Below, piece after piece: positions 8,609-16,338 of a DNA stretch of 45,609 nucleotides. The DNA is from an uncultured Akkermansia sp. (GTDB lineage Bacteria; Verrucomicrobiota; Verrucomicrobiia; Verrucomicrobiales; Akkermansiaceae): the NCBI GenBank assembly GCA_904501975.1, contig CAJGCZ010000013.1, positions 1 to 45,609 on the forward strand. The letters are read 5' to 3'. A model generated the notes under the pieces. The model had not been told where the DNA came from. It ran no database searches and was given only the letters and a program-made list of their open reading frames with translations. Both the position numbers and the translations under genes were made by a program. Each line of letters opens with the position of its first letter. The stretch's first letter is position 1.

Positions 8609-10003
8609 CTAACGGATAGCCTCTTTCAGCTTAATCGGGAAACAACAATCGCTGCAGGCGGAGGTAGCGCAGTAGTCTGCATGAATTTGCAGCAATCCTT
8701 GCTGTGCAAAGGCATGGGCGAGAAGCTTTTTCAGGTCGGTGCGCTCACCGAACAAATGGGTGGCTGTGTGGCGTGCGGTGGAGGGCATATCCTTTTCGCG
8801 GAGGCTCAGGTAGGTTTCCCACGCGGCGGGGCTTTCGTCTTGCACGTAGATGTAATTGACCAAAAAGTCATGTGCGCGCGATTCGCCGATGAGGGCGGTG
8901 CGCTTGTTCATGGTGGCAGAGGGCAGGGTGTAGTGCGTATCCCAATAGGGGTGGCTCAATCCGGTGAGGGTTTGAACCAGGCGAGCCGCCCCGGCGGCGT
9001 TGAGCAGGGGCTCGATGTGGTGCCAATGCAGGGCGGCCATGGCTAGGGCAGCCACGCGCCTGTGCGGGTGGTTGCCGGGGCGCTGGGCGGCATATTGCCA
9101 GTTGATGCAGCGGCCTTCGCCCAGCTCAAAACGCGGGCGCAGGGGCCACCAAGCATCCCATACGGAGCGGTGGTAGGCGCGGGCATCGTTACCGGCACGG
9201 TCGGGCAGAACCGGGAAGAGAAAACCGGCGGTGCCAAAGAGGATGCTTTCTGCCTGCTTGCCGAGTTCTTTAAGCGGAGCACGGCGGGCGAGGGCCTGCA
9301 TGGCGTGTTTGTTGGCGTGGTAGCCCAAGGTTTCTGCCAAGGCCTCGTACCACGTTTGGCGGAAGCCCAGGTGCTCTGCTTTGATACGGAAGAGCCTTCT
9401 TTTGCGTAGCATGCGGTAGGCGGCAGCGGCCTGCAACAGCTCTGCAATCTGCGCCGCAGACATGGCATTGAGCGGTTCTCTGCACAGCTCGGTGGGCTCG
9501 GTGCAGCGTGGGGCTGTTTTGCCTGCTGCGGCGGCGAGCAAGGCCGGAGCAATGGGAAGAATGGGAATATCGCGGTGGAGCGAATCGCGTGTGTACCAAC
9601 CGGCCGGGGGCGGGCTAAGCACAACGTGCAACACCACGTTGTTGTATGCCGTGTTGGCGCCGTGCCCGTGGTGCTCCCAATCGGCAGCGGTGGGGTCCAA
9701 CTCAATATCACCACGAATGCGGGTGCCGTTCAGCTCAATTTCTGCCTGCAAAAAATCCGGGCCTGCGCTGCGGTTCCATTCGCCGAAATCGATAATACGC
9801 ACGGTGCCGTGGCGCATAGTTTCGCCACTGCTGCCCAGCAGGCCTGCCATCCAAAAGTTTTGCACCTCCAGCTCGGGTATGGCAGGCGGCATGGCTGCGG
9901 GGCATTCGCCTGCCGCTAAATCCTCTGCGCCGTACACGCGGTGCAGCAGTTGCTCGTAGGCATCTGCCGCGGCAAGGAAGGACATGGCGCGCGAGAATCC
10001 CAT
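8609..10003 (-). CDS. DUF2851 family protein
   Basis: 464 aa. The N-terminal third carries the hallmark pattern of DUF2851 proteins: QNFWMAGLLG, then FGEWNRSAGPDFLQAEI, GDIELDPTAADWEHHGHG and AYNNVVLHVV. The conserved His/Asp/Glu residues suggest an enzyme, possibly metal-dependent, but no function is established for the family. The C-terminus ends in a Cys-rich segment (YCATSACSDCC) that could bind metal. It is the last gene of the minus-strand housekeeping operon, 33 nt after the STAS gene. A start at the Met six residues later is also possible. Confidence 0.75.
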   Translation of the reverse strand: MGFSRAMSFLAAADAYEQLLHRVYGAEDLAAGECPAAMPPAIPELEVQNFWMAGLLGSSGETMRHGTVRIIDFGEWNRSAGPDFLQAEIELNGTRIRGDIELDPTAADWEHHGHGANTAYNNVVLHVVLSPPPAGWYTRDSLHRDIPILPIAPALLAAAAGKTAPRCTEPTELCREPLNAMSAAQIAELLQAAAAYRMLRKRRLFRIKAEHLGFRQTWYEALAETLGYHANKHAMQALARRAPLKELGKQAESILFGTAGFLFPVLPDRAGNDARAYHRSVWDAWWPLRPRFELGEGRCINWQYAAQRPGNHPHRRVAALAMAALHWHHIEPLLNAAGAARLVQTLTGLSHPYWDTHYTLPSATMNKRTALIGESRAHDFLVNYIYVQDESPAAWETYLSLREKDMPSTARHTATHLFGERTDLKKLLAHAFAQQGLLQIHADYCATSACSDCCFPIKLKEAIR

Positions 10004-10036
10004 GATTGCAGGGGATGTTGCGGTGGAGGAGCTGGA

Positions 10037-10582
10037 TTAGTTGGGGGACTGCTCGTGGCGCTTGAGGTCCTCCTCCAGCGTTTCGCAAACGTAGCCGAAA
10101 GTTTCGTCGTTTTTCTTGTTGAGCTCGCGCAGGGTGTTGTGGGCCTCCAGCACGTGGCGGGTGCGCTCCAGCTCGGAGAGGTCGGCCATGTTGCCTGCGG
10201 CTTCGGGGGCATGTTGCTCTGCAAGCTTGTAGCGGCGGGCTTGGATGTCTGCCTGCCACGGTGCGTCCGGCGGGTCGATGTCCACCAGCATATCAAGCCC
10301 CAAGCTTTCCATGGCTGCACGGGTGCGCTGGGTGGGGCTGGCCACCTGCAGGGCGCCGCCTTGGGCAGAGGCCTTGCGAGACAAACCGGCTAAGGTGCCC
10401 ATAAAGGTGGAGTCTACGCCGGGGCAAATTTCCAAATCGACAACAATGTTGCTTTTGCCGCCCTCCATGTATTTGTCTGCCAGGGATTTGAGGGCCGGGC
10501 TGTTCACAAAACTGCCGCGCCCTGAGCAACGCACCCAGAGGCAGTCTTCAAATTCATAATGAGTCAGGTCGGTCGTGGTCAT
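10037..10582 (-). CDS. STAS-domain protein (anti-sigma factor antagonist-like) with C-terminal extension
   Basis: 181 aa from the ATG at 10582, chosen because AAGGAAG lies 5 nt upstream (10588-10594). The frame extends 18 codons further without a better start. Residues 1-110 fit a STAS domain of the SpoIIAA/RsbV type: IVVDLEICPGVDSTFMGTLAGL contains the Asp-Ser pair whose Ser is the usual phosphorylation site. About 70 residues follow, rich in charged amino acids and probably helical. Such antagonists bind an anti-sigma kinase. No kinase or sigma factor is adjacent, so the partner must lie elsewhere. It sits in an operon between hemC and the DUF2851 gene. Confidence 0.8.
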   Translation of the reverse strand: MTTTDLTHYEFEDCLWVRCSGRGSFVNSPALKSLADKYMEGGKSNIVVDLEICPGVDSTFMGTLAGLSRKASAQGGALQVASPTQRTRAAMESLGLDMLVDIDPPDAPWQADIQARRYKLAEQHAPEAAGNMADLSELERTRHVLEAHNTLRELNKKNDETFGYVCETLEEDLKRHEQSPN

Positions 10583-10651
10583 GGTAGCTTCCTTTTTTTC
10601 TTTATTGTACTCCTTGGGGTGGGGCAAGACAAGCAAAAACGAGCGGAATGC

Positions 10652-11593
10652 TTAGGCATCCGGGGAAATGGCGGCTTGCAACTTGGCATAGGCACCGGCG
10701 GCCACGCCCTCCGGGTCGTCTGTCTCGCCACGGTGGGTTACGCGCACCGGCATGCCGTTGGGCATAAAGTAGATGGCGCGCATCATCATGAAATCGCCGT
10801 TGAGGGTGGCATAGCCGGCCACAGGCACGGAGCAATCGGCATTCAGCATGTTCAGGAATGCACGCTCGGCACGCACGCACAGCTCGGTGTCGCGGTCGTT
10901 AATCGGGGCAATGATGGCGCGGGTGGCGGTGTCGTTCTTGCGGGTTTCGATGGCAATGGCGCCTTGGCACAATGCCGGCATGAAGGAGTCCTTGGACATG
11001 TCTACCACGCTTAGGGTGGTGCCATCCATAGTGATGCTGTCGCCGGTGAGCCCCAAGCGGTTTAACCCTGCGCGAGCCAGCACAATGCCGTCGAGCTCGT
11101 CGGATTCAATCAGCTTGCGCAGGCGGGTTTGCACATTGCCGCGAATGGAAACGGATTTGGCTGTGCCGCTCCAATAGGTGCGAATCAACTGCGCACGGCG
11201 CACGCTGCTGGTGCCCAAGGTGAGGCGGCTCATATCAGCTCCTTTTTTGAGGATAAGGGCATCCCAAATGTCTTCGCGCGGAAGAACGGCTGTGATTTCG
11301 AAGGCCGGATCCGGCTGGCCCGGCATGTCCTTGAGACTGTGCACGGCGCAATCGATTTCTCCGGCGGCGAGGGCGCGTTCTATAGCGGCAACAAACACGC
11401 CTTTATCTTGCGTGCCGGCGGCTTTATTGACACAGCACAGGGGAATATCCGTGCGTTCATCGCCATCGGTGCGAATGATGACAACTTCCGTCTCGATGCC
11501 GGGGTTGTGTGCTTTGATGGCTGCAATGGTTAACTCGGTTTGCTTGAGCGCAAGTTCACTGCCGCGTGTGCCAATTTTGAGCGTGGTCTTCAT
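10652..11593 (-). CDS. hemC: Porphobilinogen deaminase (hydroxymethylbilane synthase)
   Basis: 313 aa. Polymerises four porphobilinogens to hydroxymethylbilane in tetrapyrrole synthesis. The start at 11593 gives the canonical N-terminus MKTTLKIGTRGSELALKQ. Visible motifs are HSLKDMP, GTSSVRRAQL, SIRGNVQTRL and Cys254 in ADCSVPVAGY, the residue that carries the dipyrromethane cofactor. Length is normal for the family. Upstream is aroE, downstream the STAS gene, all on the minus strand. Confidence 0.95.
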   Translation of the reverse strand: MKTTLKIGTRGSELALKQTELTIAAIKAHNPGIETEVVIIRTDGDERTDIPLCCVNKAAGTQDKGVFVAAIERALAAGEIDCAVHSLKDMPGQPDPAFEITAVLPREDIWDALILKKGADMSRLTLGTSSVRRAQLIRTYWSGTAKSVSIRGNVQTRLRKLIESDELDGIVLARAGLNRLGLTGDSITMDGTTLSVVDMSKDSFMPALCQGAIAIETRKNDTATRAIIAPINDRDTELCVRAERAFLNMLNADCSVPVAGYATLNGDFMMMRAIYFMPNGMPVRVTHRGETDDPEGVAAGAYAKLQAAISPDA

Positions 11594-11672
11594 GTGTAGC
11601 ATTCTACCCGTTCTTGCCACGCTCTGCAAGGAAAATCGGCTGCGAAAATGAAGTTAGGGGCGGTGGTATGAA

Positions 11673-12554
11673 TCAGCGCAGGGCATCGCGCATCGGCTCG
11701 ATGGGGGGGAGGGTGTGGAACCAATGCTCGAAAGCGAAGGCGCCTTGCCACAGCAGCATGCCCAAGCCGTTATCGGTAAGGCATCCGCGCGCGGCAGCTG
11801 CGCGGCGCAAGGGAGTGTCGTGTGTGACGATATCGTACACCATTTGCCCGGGTTGCAGAAGCTGTGGCTCGAAGGGGAGGGGGTCGCCCTCTGCCAGCCC
11901 CAAACTGGTGGCATTGACGATGAGGTGGGCTTGCTGAATGAGTTGCTCTGCCTGCGGGGTGCCGAAATGAGCAGTGTGCAGGCTGCCCTGCGCATGCGGG
12001 CGCAGGTGCTCTGCCAGCTCCTCTAACTGCGGACGCGGGCGATTAATGAGCGTGAGGTGCGGGCATGCGGCCAGCGCGCATTGCGTGGCCAGGGCTGAGC
12101 CTGCGCCGCCACAAGCCCCTAAAATGACAATATGGAGCTCGCTAAGGCGCTTGCCGCAGAGCTCGGCGATGGCTTTTTCAAAGCCGGGGCCATCTGTGTT
12201 GTGGCAATGCCAACCATCCGCATGGCGCACAAGAGTGTTGGCAGCCCCACAGAGGGTGGAGAGGGCATCTGCCTGAACGGCTGCGGCAAATGCCTGTTTT
12301 TTGAAAGGAACGGTTACATTGACTCCGACAAAGCCCAGCTCTGCCAGCTGTGTGAGCATGGATTCGAAGGCGCCGGGGGTAGTATCTGCCAGCAAACGGG
12401 CATAGCGGCCACGGATGCCGCAGGCCTGTAGTGCAGCATGCTGCATTTGCGGGGATTTGGAATGGGCGATGGGATTGCCGATAACGCCCAAACGAATCCC
12501 CATGCGCTCCGTCTCGGCCGCAGTGAGCTGCTGTGCTGTATAGACGGAAAGCAT
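11673..12554 (-). CDS. aroE: Shikimate dehydrogenase
   Basis: 293 aa. NADPH-dependent reduction of 3-dehydroshikimate in aromatic amino acid synthesis. The substrate site is seen in GNPIAHSKSPQMQ and NVTVPFKK (catalytic Lys), with NTDGPGF carrying the conserved Asp. The cofactor site is the GACGGAGSA glycine loop. The N-terminus is about 18 residues longer than usual before MGIRLGVIGNPI, so the Met at about residue 18 is an alternative start. It starts 36 nt after the yajC stop and is followed by hemC. Confidence 0.93.
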   Translation of the reverse strand: MLSVYTAQQLTAAETERMGIRLGVIGNPIAHSKSPQMQHAALQACGIRGRYARLLADTTPGAFESMLTQLAELGFVGVNVTVPFKKQAFAAAVQADALSTLCGAANTLVRHADGWHCHNTDGPGFEKAIAELCGKRLSELHIVILGACGGAGSALATQCALAACPHLTLINRPRPQLEELAEHLRPHAQGSLHTAHFGTPQAEQLIQQAHLIVNATSLGLAEGDPLPFEPQLLQPGQMVYDIVTHDTPLRRAAAARGCLTDNGLGMLLWQGAFAFEHWFHTLPPIEPMRDALR

Positions 12555-12590
12555 GGGGATGGCGTGTGCCTGTGTAGGGTGGGGAAAGAC

Positions 12591-12887
12591 TTAGCTCTCC
12601 TTGCTGACTACACTGACGATGCTGGTCTTTTCAAACTTGATGAGTACACCGGCAGAAACCTCAACCTTAACGGTCTTGGTGTCTACCTCGCGCACGATGC
12701 CGTGGATGCCGCCGGCGGAGATTACTTTGTCTCCATCCTTGAGGGAGTTCTGGCGCTCCTGCAATTCCTTCTGCTGCTTACGCTGCGGACGAATCAGCAG
12801 GAAGTAGAAGATAACGAAAATGAGGATAAAGGGCAGGATGCCGCTGAAGGCCTCTGCGCCGTTGGCGATGATGAGGTTGGTCGTCAT
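12591..12887 (-). CDS. yajC: Sec translocon accessory protein YajC
   Basis: 98 aa. One membrane helix (about residues 17-33, ILPFILIFVIFYFLLIRP) ends in the diagnostic RPQRKQQKE, followed by a small cytoplasmic beta domain with GDKVISAGGIHGIV. YajC associates with SecDF-YidC. Its ATG overlaps the tgt stop (ATGA at 12884-12887), so it is translationally coupled. The tgt-yajC pairing is widespread in bacteria. The secD/secF genes that often follow are replaced here by aroE. Confidence 0.95.
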   Translation of the reverse strand: MTTNLIIANGAEAFSGILPFILIFVIFYFLLIRPQRKQQKELQERQNSLKDGDKVISAGGIHGIVREVDTKTVKVEVSAGVLIKFEKTSIVSVVSKES

Positions 12888-14014
12888 GATATTTCGTTTG
12901 CTTTGTAACGCGAGATGAAGCTGCTTTTGAAGGCAGCGAATTGACCGGCTGCAATGGCGCTTCTCGCTTGCGCCATGAGTCGTAAGTAGAAGTGAAGATT
13001 TTGGAAGGAGAGCAGGCGCAGGGCCAGCATTTCTCCGGCGCGGAAGAAGTGGCGAATAGCGGCACGAGAGAAGCGGTTGACGTGCGGGTGCCCCTCGGGG
13101 TCGATGGGCTTGCTGTCGTTCTCCCAGCGCTTGTTCTTAATGTGCATGGGGCCATCCGGCGTAAGGGCAACGCCGTGGCGTGCCAGGCGGGTGGGCATCA
13201 CGCAGTCAAACATATCCACGCCGCGCTCAATCATCTCAAGCAACTGGGTGGGAGTGCCCAAGCCCATGGCATAGCGGGCCTTGTTTTGCGGAAGGTACGG
13301 GGTGCTGTTTTCGATGGCTCGCAGCATCTCTTCCTCGGGCTCACCTACGGATACACCGCCGATGGCGTAGCCGTCAAAATCCATGGCTGAGAGCTCCTCT
13401 GCGCATTGGCGGCGCAGGTCGGCATAGACGGAGCCTTGCACAATACCAAAGTGCTGTTGCAGACCGTTGCCGCTGCGGGGTTGGTGCTCATCTACCCAAG
13501 CTTTGCAGCGCTTGGCCCAGCGCAGGGTGTAGCCCAAGGATTTTTCTGCATACTTGCGGTCGCAGGGGTAGGGCGGGCATTCATCGAACAACATGGCGAT
13601 GTCGCTGCCCAAGTTGGCTTGAATCTCCATGCTGCGCTCCGGGGTGAGCATCATGTAGGAGCCGTCGATATGGTTGCAGAAGCGCACGCCTTCTTCCGTA
13701 ATCTTGCGCAGGCGTGCTAAGCTCCATACCTGGAAGCCGCCGCTGTCCGTCAGCATCGGGCGGTTCCAGCCTGCAAAATGGTGCAGACCACCGAAGTTGC
13801 GGATGGCTTCGTCTCCGGGGCGCAGGCAAAGGTGGTAGGTGTTGCCCAAAATAATTTGAGCGCCCAAGGCTTCCAGGTCCTCCGGGTGCAGGGTTTTAAC
13901 GGTGCCCTGCGTGCCTACGGGCATGAAGATGGGGGTGGGGACATCGCCATGCGGCAGGTGAAGTGTGCCGAGGCGTGCGCCGGAGGGGTCTGTGCTGTGG
14001 AGAGTAAAGCTCAT
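12884..14014 (-). CDS. tgt: tRNA-guanine transglycosylase lacking the usual zinc site
   Basis: 376 aa. Exchanges guanine-34 for preQ1 in tRNAs with GUN anticodons (queuosine pathway). The start at 14014 overlaps the trmB stop by ATGA. Catalytic residues are kept: Asp in LTDSGGFQVWSL, the GGVSVGEP loop, and Asp in MFDCVMPTRLARHG. The zinc motif CxCxxC...H is absent: the segment that normally reads DPECxCxxC is DPEGHPHVN (plus-strand bases about 13070-13100), and the usual HNL is QNL. The rest of that subdomain (FSRAAIRHFF, LHFYLRLM) is intact, so this is substitution rather than truncation. The fold may be stable without zinc or may use other ligands. Confidence 0.93.
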   Translation of the reverse strand: MSFTLHSTDPSGARLGTLHLPHGDVPTPIFMPVGTQGTVKTLHPEDLEALGAQIILGNTYHLCLRPGDEAIRNFGGLHHFAGWNRPMLTDSGGFQVWSLARLRKITEEGVRFCNHIDGSYMMLTPERSMEIQANLGSDIAMLFDECPPYPCDRKYAEKSLGYTLRWAKRCKAWVDEHQPRSGNGLQQHFGIVQGSVYADLRRQCAEELSAMDFDGYAIGGVSVGEPEEEMLRAIENSTPYLPQNKARYAMGLGTPTQLLEMIERGVDMFDCVMPTRLARHGVALTPDGPMHIKNKRWENDSKPIDPEGHPHVNRFSRAAIRHFFRAGEMLALRLLSFQNLHFYLRLMAQARSAIAAGQFAAFKSSFISRYKANEIS

Positions 14015-14598
14015 GCGTTGTTGCGGATGAATCTTGCGGAGAAGATGGGTTTGCCCATGGCTTCCCACTGTTGCTGGAAGTCTGTTTTGGGGTAGAACGG
14101 AGCGTTCCACTCTGCTTGGGTGAAGAGGGGGGATGCGTTCATCTTCTCACACACCCAAATGAAGTACTCCTCGTGGTCTGTCTTGAAGAGCACCTCGCCG
14201 CCCTCGGCCAAAGCCTGATGCAGCACGGGGATAAAGGAGTCTTGCACCAAGCGGTTCTTGTGGTGCTTCTCTTTGGGCCAGGGGTCGGGGAAGAGATAGT
14301 GCAGACGGCTGATGCTGCCGGGGGCTACCATCCACTCCAAGAAGTAGCGGCTCTCTGCTCGCAGGCCTTTCACATTGGCAAGAGCACGCTTAGCGCTAGT
14401 GCCGCATACTTTGCGGATGCGCCCCAGCAAGCGCTCTACTCCCAAAAACTTGGTTTCCGGATAATGCTCTGCCATGGCCAGCAGGAAACCGCCGTCGCCG
14501 CAGCCTAAATCAACCTCAAAGCTCTCCACCCCCTCGCCGAAAATATCGGCAGCGGTGTGGCGTTTGAAATAATCCTCAGGTACAAATGCTGTGCTCAT
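14011..14598 (-). CDS. trmB: tRNA (guanine-N7-)-methyltransferase
   Basis: 195 aa. SAM-dependent m7G46 methylation of tRNA. The SAM site is DLGCGDGGFLLAMA, and the family signature YLFPDPWPKEKHHKNRL is present with the tRNA-binding residues. The start at 14598 gives MSTAFVPEDYF and matches the promoter 11 nt upstream. First gene of the minus-strand operon; its TGA overlaps the tgt ATG. Slightly shorter than many homologues because the N-terminal tail is short. Confidence 0.94.
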   Translation of the reverse strand: MSTAFVPEDYFKRHTAADIFGEGVESFEVDLGCGDGGFLLAMAEHYPETKFLGVERLLGRIRKVCGTSAKRALANVKGLRAESRYFLEWMVAPGSISRLHYLFPDPWPKEKHHKNRLVQDSFIPVLHQALAEGGEVLFKTDHEEYFIWVCEKMNASPLFTQAEWNAPFYPKTDFQQQWEAMGKPIFSARFIRNNA

Positions 14599-14609
14599 CT
14601 TGCGCGTGC

Positions 14610-14638
14610 ATTGTAGCAAAAGAAATACCCTTTGTCAA
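14610..14638 (-). promoter_or_regulatory. Promoter of the trmB-tgt-yajC-aroE-hemC operon
   Basis: On the minus strand, TTGACA (14638-14633), a 17-nt spacer, then TACAAT (14615-14610). Eleven nt separate it from the trmB ATG, leaving a leader of only a few bases. This is one of the best sigma-70 matches in the window. Confidence 0.75.
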
Positions 14639-14660
14639 AGTATAGTTTTGACATTGTGAT

Positions 14661-16184
14661 TTATAGGGTTTGCAGCCACTCCTTTATTTGCGGGAACGCG
14701 CAATCCCACGGGGTGCGCCCGTACATATCTGTGGCGTTTAGGTCGCCTCCGGCATCGAGCAGCAGAAGTATAATGCGTTTGCTGTGGTCGGTTAACGCGC
14801 TTTGTACAGCCCAATGCAGGGCGGTAAGGCCGTGTTCATTAGCTGCATCGGCATCTGCGCCGGAGGCAAGCAGCGCCTCTAGCACGCCGGTATCCGGGTT
14901 TTTCGCTGCGGTTTGTACCAAAGGTATGCCATAGGCCGTGCGCAGGTTGGCAGATACGCCCAAGCTCAGCAAATAGCGCATGGTGGCGGCATTGCCGTTT
15001 TGCGCAGCGCGGAGCATGATGTTCTTTTGGGCTTCAGCGTCAAAGGCGGCGCCGGCTTCAAGTATCAGTTTCAATTTCTCCGTTGCTTGGTGGGGAGAGC
15101 CTGCTGCACACGCGGCAATGCTGAATCCGCCGTATGCCGAGGCAGCGGGGTCGGTATCTACCGCGTTGACATCGGCGCCGCTGTTGATAAGCAGCTGCAC
15201 CATAGCGGCCGAACCATAACGCGCGGCAACGCAAAGCGGGGTGCGGTTGCCGGTGTCGCGCACGTTGATATGCTCTTCTCGCCCAAGGAGTAAGAGCTGC
15301 AACAAGGCTGTATCGCTACAGGCGGCACAGCTGTGCAGCATGGTGTCTTTGGAGTCTGTTTGCCCCTTGAGGAGCAGGGGATTTGCCCCGGCTTCCAGCA
15401 GCATGCGGGCTATGGAAAGACGGTCGGAGTCCGTTGTTTCGGTTTTATTCTTAAGGGTATACCACAGCGGGGATATGCCTTGCTGAAGGGCATTAACATC
15501 TGCCCCGGCCTGAATAAGCGCATGAACGGCGCTGCGGCTGCGCATTTCTGCCGCTAATTGCAAGAGTGATTGTGTGTTGCGTATGCTTAAATTGGGGTTT
15601 AATCCGTGCTCAAGCAGGAGGTGTAAGCCACCGTGGTTGATGAGGTAGCGTATTTCGTCCCTAAAATGCTTATATTCCGGGTTCGGGAGCATAGCTCCGG
15701 CTTGAAGAAACGGCTTTACCAACATGCGCACCCTGCAGGCTGCTACATCCAACGGACTGAGACGGTCGTTGTTGTGTTGGTTAAGGTTGGCTCCGGCTTG
15801 GATGAGCATGCGGGCAATTTCTGTAAGCTTCTGTTCTGCTTGGGCGGGGCTGTGCAAAACTTCTGCACAGGCCAGGCTATGCAAAGCGTTGCTGCCATCG
15901 TGCCGTGTGGCAGTGGCATCCGCCCCGGCCTCCAGCAAGAGACGCACCATATCTGCATTGCCGAAGTTGGCGGCAATCATCAGCGGTGTTGAGCCGTTGG
16001 CCGCACGTGTATTCGGGTTGTGCCCTGCTTGCAGTAATTGTTGCATTTTCTCTACACCGTATTCTCCCGGGTATGCGGCTGTGATCAGAACGGGGATGGT
16101 GGTCCAATCTCCGGGTTCGCGGGTGTGCTCTTGACTCAAGGCACTGAATGCGGTAAGGCAGAGTAAAAGAAGGCAGGTTTTCAT
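14661..16184 (-). CDS. Secreted ankyrin-repeat protein (1)
   Basis: 507 aa. A signal peptide (MKTCLLLLCLTAFSALSQ) is followed by ten to twelve ankyrin repeats covering nearly the whole protein; clear ones contain GSTPLMIAANFGN, LLLEAGADATA, GNRTPLCVAARYGSAA, LLINSGADVNAVD and GLTALHWAV. Ankyrin repeats bind proteins. With export to the envelope, roles in envelope complexes or host contact are possible but unproven. No catalytic domain is seen. A TATAAT lies on the minus strand at 16238-16243. The gene is divergent from the autotransporter gene, and a second secreted ankyrin protein lies at 21158-23104. Confidence 0.85.
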   Translation of the reverse strand: MKTCLLLLCLTAFSALSQEHTREPGDWTTIPVLITAAYPGEYGVEKMQQLLQAGHNPNTRAANGSTPLMIAANFGNADMVRLLLEAGADATATRHDGSNALHSLACAEVLHSPAQAEQKLTEIARMLIQAGANLNQHNNDRLSPLDVAACRVRMLVKPFLQAGAMLPNPEYKHFRDEIRYLINHGGLHLLLEHGLNPNLSIRNTQSLLQLAAEMRSRSAVHALIQAGADVNALQQGISPLWYTLKNKTETTDSDRLSIARMLLEAGANPLLLKGQTDSKDTMLHSCAACSDTALLQLLLLGREEHINVRDTGNRTPLCVAARYGSAAMVQLLINSGADVNAVDTDPAASAYGGFSIAACAAGSPHQATEKLKLILEAGAAFDAEAQKNIMLRAAQNGNAATMRYLLSLGVSANLRTAYGIPLVQTAAKNPDTGVLEALLASGADADAANEHGLTALHWAVQSALTDHSKRIILLLLDAGGDLNATDMYGRTPWDCAFPQIKEWLQTL

Positions 16185-16338
16185 GGCGTTTAACTAAGTC
16201 TCTAATAATAATACGCCGAAAACAAGCTCAATCTTTCATTATATGCAGTTTTTAGGTGAAAAAAATGACAGCATACGCGCCTACAAGCTAATAAACTACC
16301 ATATTTTATGCGGTTAGGGGTGGTGCCGGACTCTGAAC

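Noticed and set aside
14661..16184. Eukaryotic-type effector acquired by recent transfer
   Set aside because: Base composition matches neighbouring genes and ankyrin proteins occur widely in this phylum; nothing shows recent transfer.
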